From assembly GCA_918026815.1 (NCBI GenBank), contig CAKJVC010000072.1, positions 62,001 through 126,000 of the forward strand: a stretch of 64,000 bases of DNA. The letters run 5' to 3'. The translations under genes and the position numbers were made by a program. The notes beneath the pieces were generated by a model. The model made no database searches and had not been told where the DNA came from. It worked only from the letters and a program-made list of their open reading frames with translations. Positions 34,253 through 45,290 of the stretch are shown here, one piece after another (the stretch's first letter is position 1; each line of letters begins with the position of its first letter). Origin of the DNA: Chalara sp. BL73. Taxonomy: Eukaryota > Ascomycota > Leotiomycetes > Helotiales.

Positions 34253-37200
34253 CTAAGTTTTATTCTTCACCAAGTTCGTAGAACCGCCCGGGGAGGATGG
34301 ATCGAGTAGATTGCTCATGGCTGTGCTGAGGGCTTTGAAATCAACTGGCTTAGTAACGTAGCTATTGAACCCTGCTTGAACACATTTATCAAGAACGTCG
34401 GCCATGACATTTGCCGAGAGAGCGATGATTGGCATTCTTGGAAATAAGCCTTTCTCTTCCCACTGGCGAACCTCCCTACAAGTCTGGTATCCGTCTTTCC
34501 GAGGCATATGAAGATCGCACTGTATAGCATAATTAGACAAGCAAGCACTTCAATAAATAATTGGAGACTTACCAAAATGAGGGAATAATAAGAATGAGGT
34601 CGGGAAAAGACTTTCTCTGTACATTCAACTCCATCAAGAGCAAGCTCAACTTCAATGCCAACCTTCGCAAGATACTTCAAAAGTACTTTCTGGTTTACAA
34701 GATTATCCTCTACCAAAAGGACTTTCAGACCCCTGTTACCCAGTCGTTTGCCAACATCAAGATAGTTTTGCTTCTGACTTGCAACTTGTTGCTGGGCATT
34801 TGATCTATTTTTATCCGTGCTGAGATCACGCTCTTTGTCAGGATCAAATATGACTGCAAACCTCGAAGGCTTGACAGGCTTATAGATAAATCTAACCCGA
34901 TTGTCTTGTGCAAGCTGATCATAGTCGTGAAATGTAGCCATCTTGATAACCTCCTGCCGTTGCACAGGATCGGACAAGATAACAATGGATGTCCGGGGCA
35001 ATGAGACGGAGGCTATTATTTGTTCAATCAGCATAACGATTTCCTCCGCCGATGGTAAATTCAGCACAATGTGGGTGAAGAAAACAGGATCCTCTCCACC
35101 CATAACCTCACGAGCCTCCACAGCACTTGATAGAGATGTTATCTGATGCGGGATGTCTTTGGGTAAAGTTATTTCTATGTGCTGCTTTGTAGCTTCACGA
35201 CTATGCGCTTGAGGGCAAATAAGCAGAATCGAATACATTGGTGGGCGCGCGAACTTCAACTCTGACGAGAAATCCTTGATCGAAGTAGACTCTGTGTCTT
35301 TAGGCTCCGAAATTGACTTTGATGTCAGTGTTATCTCTGATTTAGGGCTCTTCGATGAAATTGGGTTATTTTCAAGGGAGTCGGGAAATGATCGTTCTGG
35401 AAGCGCCAACTTCATTTGTGACAAGTCCATACCGCTGGAGTGAGCTGCATTCTCGAAGTGCGTCAAACTGTGCGTAAACGAGGAAACAGAAGATCTAGTA
35501 TTAGATCGCAGAGATTGTGTTGATGGGTTTGAGCTCCCAGATGATAGGACCGTTGGTGAATTGATGCTCGACTCAGTTCTCGGACTATATGCTGCAGGGG
35601 AGTGCATCAATTTGTTAGCTAAGATTGGGTTGCCTCCAGCCTGTTTCATAGCCCGTGCGGATATCTCGTTGGAGATCCTTGATAGAGCAGCGGCAGTTGT
35701 ACTCGCTGATGGAGTGGGTGGCGGTTCAGGATGATCATCTGGTGATTCTATTCCAAAAACAGCTGTAAATTTGAAAGTTGAACCTTTGCCAGGGACAGCA
35801 CTCCCTTCCATCTTTCCGCCATGCAGTTCTGCGAGTTGTCTGGATATGACTAACCCGAGGCCACTTCCTCCATGCTGTCGAGTGCTGCTGCCGTCAATCT
35901 GACTAAATGGCTTGAACATAAGTTCAGCCTCTTCCTTGGTGAAGCCTCGGCCAGTATCGATAACAGAGAACTCAATCATGGCTTCATACTGGCCAAGACG
36001 TTTGGCTTCGTCGAGCACAACTCTACATCTTGTGAAAACTTCGCCAACCTGAGTAAACTTAATTGCGTTGCCAATAACATTGAGCAAAATCTGTCGTATT
36101 CGAAACTTATCACCTTTCACCATCTCTGGTACTTCCACGTCTACCACATAGTTCAGCTCCAATCGTTTGGTGATCGCAAGTGTAGAAACCATTTCGTTCA
36201 CCTCTTCAACAAGGGATCTGAAATGGAACCATTCATGGGACAGCTTCATCATCCCAGCATCAACCTTGGAGAGGTCCAAAATGTCGTTTATAATGTTGAG
36301 AAGACTATTTGCGCTGGACGAAATGGTGTTGGCATAGTCACTCTGTTCATCATTGAGCACAGTATCCTGTAGAAAGTTTACCATCCCAGATATACCAATA
36401 AGAGGAGTACGGATTTCGTGTGACATATTGCTCAGAAACTTGCCCTTAGATTCCATAGCTTCTTTTAATTTAGCTTCCAGAAGCTTATGGTCATTTATAT
36501 CAGTGCAAGCACCGAACCAAGAGCCATCTCCCTTTCCCAGGCTGATATTGTCAACTTCAACGCAGCGTACAAGGTGCCATCGGTACTCCCCTAGCTTATT
36601 CTTCAGACGAAGTTCTGTCGTATACGAAAGTCGTCCATCAGTGTCGGTGGAGGCCTTGATCACACCACTTTTGGCAAGCTGTGATAAATCTGCGGTAGGA
36701 AGTTCATGCGCTGACGAGTTACTAGAGCTGTTGTGCCTTGATAGGGACTGGTGAGCTCCCTTTACAGTAGCCTCAGTGGGTGTTTCAGACTGTCCAGAGG
36801 ACTTGCCTCCTGAAGAAGCTTGAGAAGGGTTGCGGCTCGGCTGTGGAGGATTCTGAGGCTGCGGGGTTGGTGGTCGATCGTGTGGTATGTGACATTTGGC
36901 GAGATCTTCCGGATGGATGTAGTCCATGAAACCTAAGCCTAGTGCGTCGTCGAAATCTTGGCCAGTGTATGATAGCCACTGCTCATTTGCAAAAGTGACC
37001 CCTTCATCCTCTGTTGCAGCAAAGATAATTTGTGGAATGAGGTTAGCTAATTGCCGATGTTTTGCTTCAGACGCCTCTATCTCTTCCTGCCTTGCCGCTT
37101 TGACTTCCGCAAGATGCTGTTCGTGGATATCCATATGAGAGCCATACCATTGAACAATTACACCTCTGATATCCCTTGATCCGACGGCCCGCGTGAAGAA

Positions 37201-40200
37201 CCAGCGGTAATTACCATCAAATCTTCGTATGCGTACTTGCATAGAGAATTGCTCGCCTGTCTTTATGGCATGTGCCCATGCTTTCAAGTAGTTATCTCTC
37301 TCTTCAGGGTGGATACTACCCCACGGATCTTCATACAGCTCAGGCACAGTCTGGCCCCGGTAGGTAAGATATCTGTTGTTTACCCACACGATTTCACCAG
37401 TTTGTGGTAAAGCTACAAACACATGAGCGGGTAATGAGTCGAGCATTAACCCTTTTAAGCGATCTGAAGGCGGTGGCATATCTGTTGGCAACGAAAGCGA
37501 TTCCGTCCGGAGTGTGTTGGAAACACTAGGATTCCTCGCGGATGGTGCAGAGGTTACCGGCAAAGACTGAAAGGTCGCCCCAAAATCAGCCCCATAAGAA
37601 TGCAATTGCGTGTGAGCTCGCTGATCTGTTTTGCTCTGGCCTTGTTGCTTGAATAAACGCAGAGCCTGACGTCTCGGAGATGTGGGTATCTCGTACTGTC
37701 GTGGAGGACTTTTGTCTCGCCCCTCCGTTCTTTCAGGGTTTAAGCCACGGACCCTGCCTTCTTGTCGGGGGGTTGGCGTGGCAGAATGGCAGTCTTCTTC
37801 TGCGACTTGGTGTTGACTAAGATCTTCTTGGTCATCAACATATAAAACGGGCTCGGAATCCTTCGGGCGCTCATCACTATATCGCGCCTGTATTTTCGAC
37901 TCTGCTGGGGAGTTCTCTTTCGAGCGCCTAGAGCCCAAGATACTGCTCGCTGAACCGGTATCCATTCGAGTAATACCTGGCCGTTTTTTAGAGTTGAAAT
38001 AGCTTTCACCGCCAGCATAGGCAGGACTACCACCACTTGAACGCCTATCCATACTGAGACCGACACTGCCCGGATCCCAACCTGGCGTCCCCGCGGGCGA
38101 TCCTGCGCTTCTTGATATACCGGAATAATCACTCGGGCTTGTTATACTACCACCAACCGATCGCAATGGTGCGTTTTCGTCAATAGGGGAATATGAAAGA
38201 TCATCCATATTGATGTTATAGTTTGCGGGTTGCGAGCCTGGAGCTACAGACCCAAATCCCGAAGTCTGAGGCCGCTTCCGAGACAAGCCAGCAATCTCAT
38301 TTTGTAGATTGGAGTAATGACGGCAGAGAGAAAAGGAAGTTGCTAAATGCGGAGAGAGATTTTCCAACGAACGTCGGAGATTTGAAGGATATGGTATGAC
38401 TGGACTCAATATCGAAAGAATGGCGATAGGTGTATGCCTCTTGCTTAGTTGCCCAGTGTCTTGTGGCTTCCTGCTCTCTGTATTTTTGGGGGATTCAACG
38501 CTTTTGCCTTGCCAGGCCGTTCTTGATTCGATTGCGGCTGCATCAAGACGAAATGATTGAACAGGTTTGGAAAGCAATGGGTGGATCAAAGGGATGTGTA
38601 GTACGGTCCACGACTTATCAATGCCAATGGCCTCAACTGGCTGCATTTTCGTGTAATCATGATGATGAGTATTTGGGTTGAAGGTTTCTTCATCAATAGT
38701 TGCATTTGAGAAAAAGGGATTTTCTCCAGTTTCTGCTCGAACAGCCGGAGACGGCGCCGGAGATTGTGCCCATGGAGAAGGGGGAGTCTGCTCATACTCT
38801 TCATAATTTGAGACCTTCGGAGTTTCCTCCTCATCTAAACCCCGTGCAGACGCAGGCATGCTCTTGCCTTTATCAGATGTCTGCACTCGCACATTGCGAT
38901 TTGATCGCCTTGAGCTTTTACTACCAAGAAAGGAAGATATGCGTGAAACGAGCTCTGGTTGGGTTGTAGTCGTCTTCCCACGGTCGCCTTGAGGCTCCTT
39001 GGACATCCGACTCAATTGTGAAGATTTGCTACCTCCACTCTGATCATCTTCTGGATTTTCGAGATATGGGTAATCCCGCGTTAAGGCAATGACTTTTCCG
39101 CGTTCCAGAACTCTTAGAATACCACTACTGTCTATCAAAGGATCTGCTTCATAATCAAGAGCTTGCAAAACAGAAAATAGTCTTCCGCGGCTTTCTCTGG
39201 ACGCCCCCTGGTGCTCCCAAGTGGCGGAAAGTTTTGACTCTTTTGCATCCTCGAAAGCTATATGGTCCTGCAGTGACTTTAAGCTGAGTTCTGCATTTTG
39301 CAGTGTTTCAGATCGAGGAGGCACGTTGGCGTGGGTAGAGAGATAGCTCTTTGCTCTGGCGATTGGAGCAGGTCGTGGCCCAGGATGGCGACTGGCTCCT
39401 GATACAGGCGTAATGTCACGTTTAGTATCCTCGTAAGTTGTAAATGAATGCCGCGTCAATAGACCAGGTCGATTTTGGGTAGTTGGCAGAGATAGAGGAG
39501 GCGACTCTTCAGCATCCTCTGAATTAGATGTATCATTTGTACCTACACTACTAGGAACCACCCTACTAGCATGAGGCAGGTAAGTAAGACTGAGATGATC
39601 TTCCTCCGCCGAATTGAATGTGGCCTTCTGACCCCAGGGAACATTCTCTAAATCCGTCGTGTCTGCGGGAACTGAAAGCGTCACTCTGTCAGCTTTATAT
39701 ACGTCCCTCATTAGCTGAACGACGTTTGTCCACCAGGCATCCAATCCAGGCTCCGAGGCCAGCGTGAGAGTCAGGTCATACAAGTTTGGAGTAGGATAAG
39801 CAGAACCTGCATGGGACTCATAAGTCCCAGAAGGTTGAAAATGTAAGGTTGAAGCTGGTGTAACCGAGCCGGAAAGTACTTGATCGTGTGGATTTATAGC
39901 GAAATGGCCTCCAGCAAAGTTGGATGGGTTTACTGTAGGTGATAATGCAGTAAACGGTCGATGTCCGCTATGTGAAAACTGGCCTGGGGTTCTCATATTA
40001 GGAAATGGATATGATGGCGTGCGGATAGCATTTAGAGCAGGAGTTATTCCACCTCTGATAGTCTTTGCAGATTCAGTAGATGTTGTATCCATAGCAGAGA
40101 CTGGAGGACTTGCAAAGGCGGCAGATATGGATGGGGATATGGTTTCCTCAGAGATCGGAGACACCCGGGTCTTTCCTGCTGTATTTGAAGACCCCGCAGC

Positions 40201-40683
40201 TTCTCTTCCCTTTCCATGTTCTAAATGTTGAGTCAGCTTGGCTCGCTGTTGATTTAATTGTAATTGCGCATTCATAGCCTGCCGCAGTCGTTCAATCTCT
40301 TCAGCCGAAGGGTTCGTTGGAATCGGTCGGCCGACATGCCCTGCATTTATTGAACCACCCCTGTGCCCTTCCTTTATGTCTCCCTGCGCTCCAGTCCTCC
40401 CAGAGGCTTCAGGGTCTGCGGGTTCTTTTATTTTGTTTTCATGACCTCCTTTCTCAGCCCCATGATATGACGAAGGTGTGCCTAACCCTGGAGATGAATC
40501 CGACATTGAGTCTTTAACTGGCACAGCGTGGGCCGGGTTCACTCCATGCTTGCTCGAAGGAACTTTTGAGGCTTTGGTGACTGATTTTTCGCTGCTTGAG
40601 CGTCTTGAATTGTTGGGTCTTCGTGGGGATGACGGTTTATCCAGAGGCGATTTTGGTGGCGGCATTTGCTTGTCTCCCTTCAT
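34253..40683 (-). CDS. Hybrid histidine kinase (GAF-PAS-PAS-HisKA-HATPase-receiver)
   Basis: Exons 40683-34573 and 34519-34253 (intron 53 nt, phase 0) encode 2125 residues. About 300 disordered residues precede a GAF-like region (starting YDLTLTLASEPGLDAWW at about 300) that is interrupted by long low-complexity insertions and resumes near 720-820. Two PAS domains lie at about 1075-1185 and 1200-1390. The HisKA box SHEIRTP has the phospho-accepting His1422; N box NVIGNAIKFT is at about 1533 and GSGLGL at about 1608. A degenerate receiver (about 1810-1950) precedes the true receiver: VLLVEDN at about 1985 and phosphoacceptor Asp2039 in CDLHMPRKDG, just after the exon junction. No membrane segment is seen, so it is probably cytosolic. 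It would feed a Ypd1-type phosphorelay; which fungal class it belongs to, and its stimulus, are not clear. Confidence 0.93.
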
Positions 40684-42020
40684 CTACCTGCTTCCGCGCT
40701 CCGCGATGTCAAATATCGCGATCTGTCACACCTTTTAACGGGTCTCGCATTTGCTGCCTGCTTAGACAACATTCGTATAACGTGGTTTGCTGTTACGGAA
40801 ATACTGGCGGTATAGATATTGCGCTTGCTGGCGGCGCGCCAGGATGACGTAGTGTGGTGACCCCTTAAAATTGTAGGTTGATATTGGAAACTTTTCGTCT
40901 GCAACAGTACACAACACCTCAAGGGACTCGCCGTAAAATTAGAACCACAATCTCAGGCTACGTAGATACTCAGGTGTGAAGCATCGAGCGAAGGCGCTCG
41001 AATGGTGATTTAGAAGGAAAATGTTTCAATGCACGCTGTCACACTTGAAGACTTGGTCATGATGCCCTGCAACTGGGCCCACTATCCGCTCAATACTGGG
41101 TATGCCAACAATCAGCCTCATGGGATAGGGATATGCTATGCACGCATAGATGCATCTATTGGTCGCTAGTAGAGTAGCTGACTTGAGTTTTGATCATAAA
41201 GTGGGAATTATTCGGCAGCTGGTCTTGTACCTGGTAACACAATTCTGTCAGCTCTGTTTTGATCACTGAAGCTGAGTTGACACCAAGTGGTCAAAACAAG
41301 CTATTCAAAGACCCAGGTCTGTATTTCTTCAGCATATCTCAGCTATTGTATAGCGGTCGGAATTGTTCTGGAGACTAGGACAGGGTAGTTTGCACATCTG
41401 CAACCTTTGAGAACTGTGGTTCCGCGAAGTTACCTGGATCTTGCAAGCACAGGACAATCATTATGATACATCCTGGCCTGAAGTGAACATGGAATCGCCA
41501 TCGCCACCATCAGAACAAGGCAGGCAGACTTAATAATCTGTTTTCGAAACTAAAATGCCAGAGCAGTCACTCAAGTCTTTCCGAAAGGGAGCAACCAGAT
41601 AAGCAAATTACAAGTTCGCTTAAAGCTGTGGGTATAGGGGGAGGGGGAAATCAAAGAAGAGACAAAGCACAGATCGTACGATGAAGCGGAGCAACTGGCA
41701 CGAGCCAATACGAGGCATGGAGATCCTTGATGTGAAGTTAATAGGAGGCCTGCTCGACTTGTTTCTTGAATTGAACTAACAAACCCTCCTCTTAAGGTTA
41801 ACTTACGTTTTATAGTAGCAAGCATTAGATTTGAGCTTGTCCTCTGTAGTCGTCATACGCAAGTCACCTGAATTCCCGACAGCGCCGAAGTGATTCAACA
41901 TTGCCTTGTTGCCTGTATGATCTGATATCATTCCGCAACTATGCCTTTTGGGTTGTAAAACCCATCAACGTCCCGACTTCTAGATATTGGTCCGTTGCTT
42001 GGCGATGACAAGATATATGA
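40684..42020. other. Intergenic, 1.3 kb
   Basis: Upstream region of the histidine kinase and sequence to the left of the F-box pseudogene. No supported gene. Confidence 0.5.
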
Positions 42021-43045
42021 TTGGAATATATCCAAACAATCCTGCTAAAATGCCCATGTGATGTTCTACTTTTAATTCTCGAGCACGGAGCGTCATTGCA
42101 TGCTCTGAGCCTTTCCAATAGATATATATATCGGATATGTAATCGACAACTATACGGCGACATCGATCTCAGTTCCCACAACCTTGAAATGAGACCAGAT
42201 TTTGAAGACGAAGCTTGTATTGAGGACTGGGCAAATCTAGACGACACTTACCGATCAAAGAATATTGCATCACGACAGCGCGCTTTCCTGCAAACCATAA
42301 CCAAACGCCATGATCTTGCAACACGTGTCTGATTGTTCGCATAGGCTCTGATATGGTGTGAAAAGAAAGATAGTGGAGACTTGATTGACATCTATTACTA
42401 GCTCTGGACTTCCTTTAGTCTTCTTAACAATGTAGAACAACTGGACTTGGCCTCCGTTACAGCGGAACTGACCGTAGATCCATATGTACGGCAGATTCCG
42501 CCTCCTCTCTTTCCCAAAGTGGTCGATTTACGCCTGACAGGATGGATACCAGCAGAACAAATCAACTACTTCTCCGTCACTGCAGGATTAATTCTACCCA
42601 CAGCTACAAGTATAGGATCACTCGTCACTGATTATGCTCGTACGGTAGATGTGGTCAAGACGTCCCTACATCTATCACTGCTAGAATGCTTATTGCGGTT
42701 GTTCGCCGCCCACGTGGACGTATATCGAGAAGCGTTCTCGAGCATCTATGTCCTCTATTCCTAGCCGATGATGTGTGGAGATAGGAATCTTTGCGGAGCG
42801 CACCTTTTCAGGGTTTCCTTTAAAACACGCAAATGTTCAGAGACAGTACAGATGGAGACGCCATCCAATCGATTCGGTCGAGCTTTGAGATATATTCGTT
42901 AGAAGAAATTTGTTCCTCGAATGGTCGGATAATTCCATGCCCAGCGGTCACTTTTAAAGGCCATGGCTATTTGCTCACAGCTGAGGAGTCGAGCGACTTC
43001 TGTGAAGCTCTACGAAGAGCAGGAAACTTCTGTCCTGTTACATAA
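42021..43045 (+). pseudogene. Decayed F-box protein gene
   Basis: The frame begins with an F-box-like segment (CPCDVLLLILEHGASLHALSLSNRYIYRICNRQLY in pieces: DVLLLILEH, LHALSLSNR, CNRQLYGDI) and continues through leucine-rich text (FSLLNNVEQLDLASV, FPKVVDLRLTGW) as in fungal F-box/LRR proteins. There is no ATG at the start (a TGA lies directly upstream). In-frame stops are at 42330-42332, 42342-42344 and 42399-42401. A frameshift near 42670-42745 moves the reading to another frame (VLEHLCPLFLADDVW, then DGDAIQSIRSSF and VTFKGHGYLL), where stops at 42782-42784 and 42821-42823 occur. Four of these five stops are TAG or TAA where CAG or CAA would restore a Gln codon. Confidence 0.75.
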
Positions 43046-43408
43046 GAAGTCCTATGCTTGCCATGTCTCTTCCACCTACGTAGCATATGTTCCCATATAC
43101 AATATACTAACTGTTATGTATGAAGTCTTTAATCCCAATTACTAAGAAAACCTAGAGCTTCTGATAAACTCTGGAAAAGATACATCCAATTTATGAATTT
43201 GATTTCGGAGCATTAGGGATGACTTGCATCTGCAGAGAGTGACAGACGAATCAGCTTTCTTCCAATCCATTTGGAGGGCTACGTAGCAGGTGGTCATAGA
43301 ATTTCGCAATGTAGATGACCATGTTTCGGGAATACAACTTGTTACTTGTATATTCATAGCAAGTGCATTACTCGCTCTATATAATATCGGCAAGCAAACC
43401 TCTGGGTA
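43046..43408. other. Intergenic, about 360 bp
   Basis: Between the F-box pseudogene and the 3' end of JIP5. Nothing recognised. Confidence 0.55.
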
Positions 43409-44707
43409 TCATTCCAAGCCCTTGAATTTCAATATGCCATTCCCGGCATTTTTGTTCTTGCCTTTTGTTTTCCTTTTCTTCTTACTCCGTTTTGGCGTCT
43501 CATCATCACTGCTATCCTCTGCTTCGCCGCTATCATCACTATCACTTAATACTCTTTTGCCTACTCCACTTTCTTCCTCCGAGTCTTCATCTTCGTCATC
43601 ATCCGCGGTTATTCTCTCTTCCCATACCTTCACAGTCGAGCCTCCACCACTTATCAGTCTTCCACCGACATCAAATCCTAATGCAACTACCGCCTCAACC
43701 TCGTCATGCCTTAAAGGATCTCCCACAACCTTATTCAAGCCCATCCGGACAATCCTCACAGTGCCATCTCCAACTCCTACCACAACATTTTTGTGTCCAT
43801 CTCCCACGGTCTCTGGCATCAAAATCATGGCATCTAGACTCTCTCCCCCAGCTTTGCTATCATCAACGATAATTCTCTCGTCCTGGTCATCCCAAACACC
43901 TTTCTCCCACAATGTTAGAACCCCATTCCCACTTCCAACCAATATTTTCTCTCCATTTGACCGACCAGGTCTACTAGGTAATCCTCCCACAAATACGCTA
44001 CTCAGAAGCTCTTCCTCTTGATCCTCGCTCTTCACCATTACTCCCCGTCGTAGATCCGTGACCGCCAATGTTGACCCACCCGTTGTGACCCATTGCTTGC
44101 TGAAGCCACTTGTGCTTTGCTCTGTAGGAGGTAATGGTGAAATAGAAGATATGTAGTCGTCATGTGGACGGTGGGTTTGGGAAGGCTTTGTATTGGTAAA
44201 TTTGGAAGGTTCGCGAAGGTCATAGAGATGTAGAGCCGCAGAATCGGTTGCCAGAAGAAGAGTTTGTGGAGAGAGAGCATGGAGTAGTGTTGGGTCATCG
44301 GGATTGGATCTTAGATCGAGGGGTATAAGAATTTTGGATACGACTTGACCAGTTGTGGATGACGCGACTTTCAATAATCGATCAGTACCAGCTGAATAGA
44401 GGTCTGGTATTGGTTAGAGTCAGATGTGCCAGGTGATAAAAGGGATATTACATTCTCCGTCCCCGCTATATGCCACTGTCCGGCAGCTTCCCTTATGTCT
44501 ACGGGTGCGCCATTCGGTATCAATTGTGCTTGTCCCTGATGAGATCACGCTGGTATTCCCATCATCCTCGTCTGCAGAGGAGGCTGGGAGTCGGAATGAC
44601 TCGACATGTCCTCCAGACAGGCCGACTGCGAGAATTGGTTCGGTGGGATGGAGGGCTTGGGTGAAAAGTTCTGAAGTCAGTGGCAGTGTACAGAGGTTTT
44701 CGAACAT
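43409..44707 (-). CDS. JIP5: WD-repeat protein Jip5 (ribosome biogenesis)
   Basis: Exons 44707-44452 and 44403-43409 (intron 48 nt, splitting the Tyr codon in GEY-LYSAG) encode 416 residues, the expected size. The start [21 protein letters not shown], the segment [28 protein letters not shown] and [13 protein letters not shown] are WD40 blades characteristic of Jip5. An acidic stretch ([13 protein letters not shown]) and a Lys-rich tail ([14 protein letters not shown]) close the protein; the basic tail suggests nucleolar targeting. Jip5 is an essential yeast nucleolar protein linked to 60S ribosome biogenesis (family knowledge). Transcribed in the same direction as the zinc-finger gene upstream, 583 bp away. 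Confidence 0.92.
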
Positions 44708-45290
44708 ATTTAGTTAGCCAATTGATTAATGGCTCGTTCTGTATGGAGTTCGTTCTCTTGTCAACCAGACTGATGAAAAATTGTGCTCTTTTGAACAGCC
44801 TTGCCTACCCCACTTTTCCGCCAGCTCCATTGTTTACTTATTACCACATTGGTATACCTGAATCCTGCTGCTCTATGGCCCTCTTTATCACTATCTTTTT
44901 GCTTTCTTGATATCATGCTAACTTTAATATCTCCAATGAAAACAGATACAGCTCTCTTCAGCTTTCATGAGTAGATATCATTTAACTTATGGTTAGGTAA
45001 GGTAAAAACTCCGAACTAGCCATGCCAGATTGCGGATGAGCTACAATTATTATTACCAAATTCATTCAACATATTATGAAGTGCCATCCCCTCTAGGAAC
45101 TCTCCAATCTCAGAAATTCTTCTGAATACACTATCATTCCAAGCGCTAATTGTGCAAGAACCTTTGCTACAAGGATACCAGCCTCCAATATCTAGTTTTG
45201 TCCAGACTTTCCTCTTCTACCGTGATAGATTATTGGAGGGACCGCCTCATCCTCCTCTAGCTCATTATTATCTTGGCTAGACGCCGCATG
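44708..45290. other. Intergenic, 583 bp
   Basis: Upstream region of JIP5 and 3' region of the zinc-finger gene. Nothing else is seen. Confidence 0.6.
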
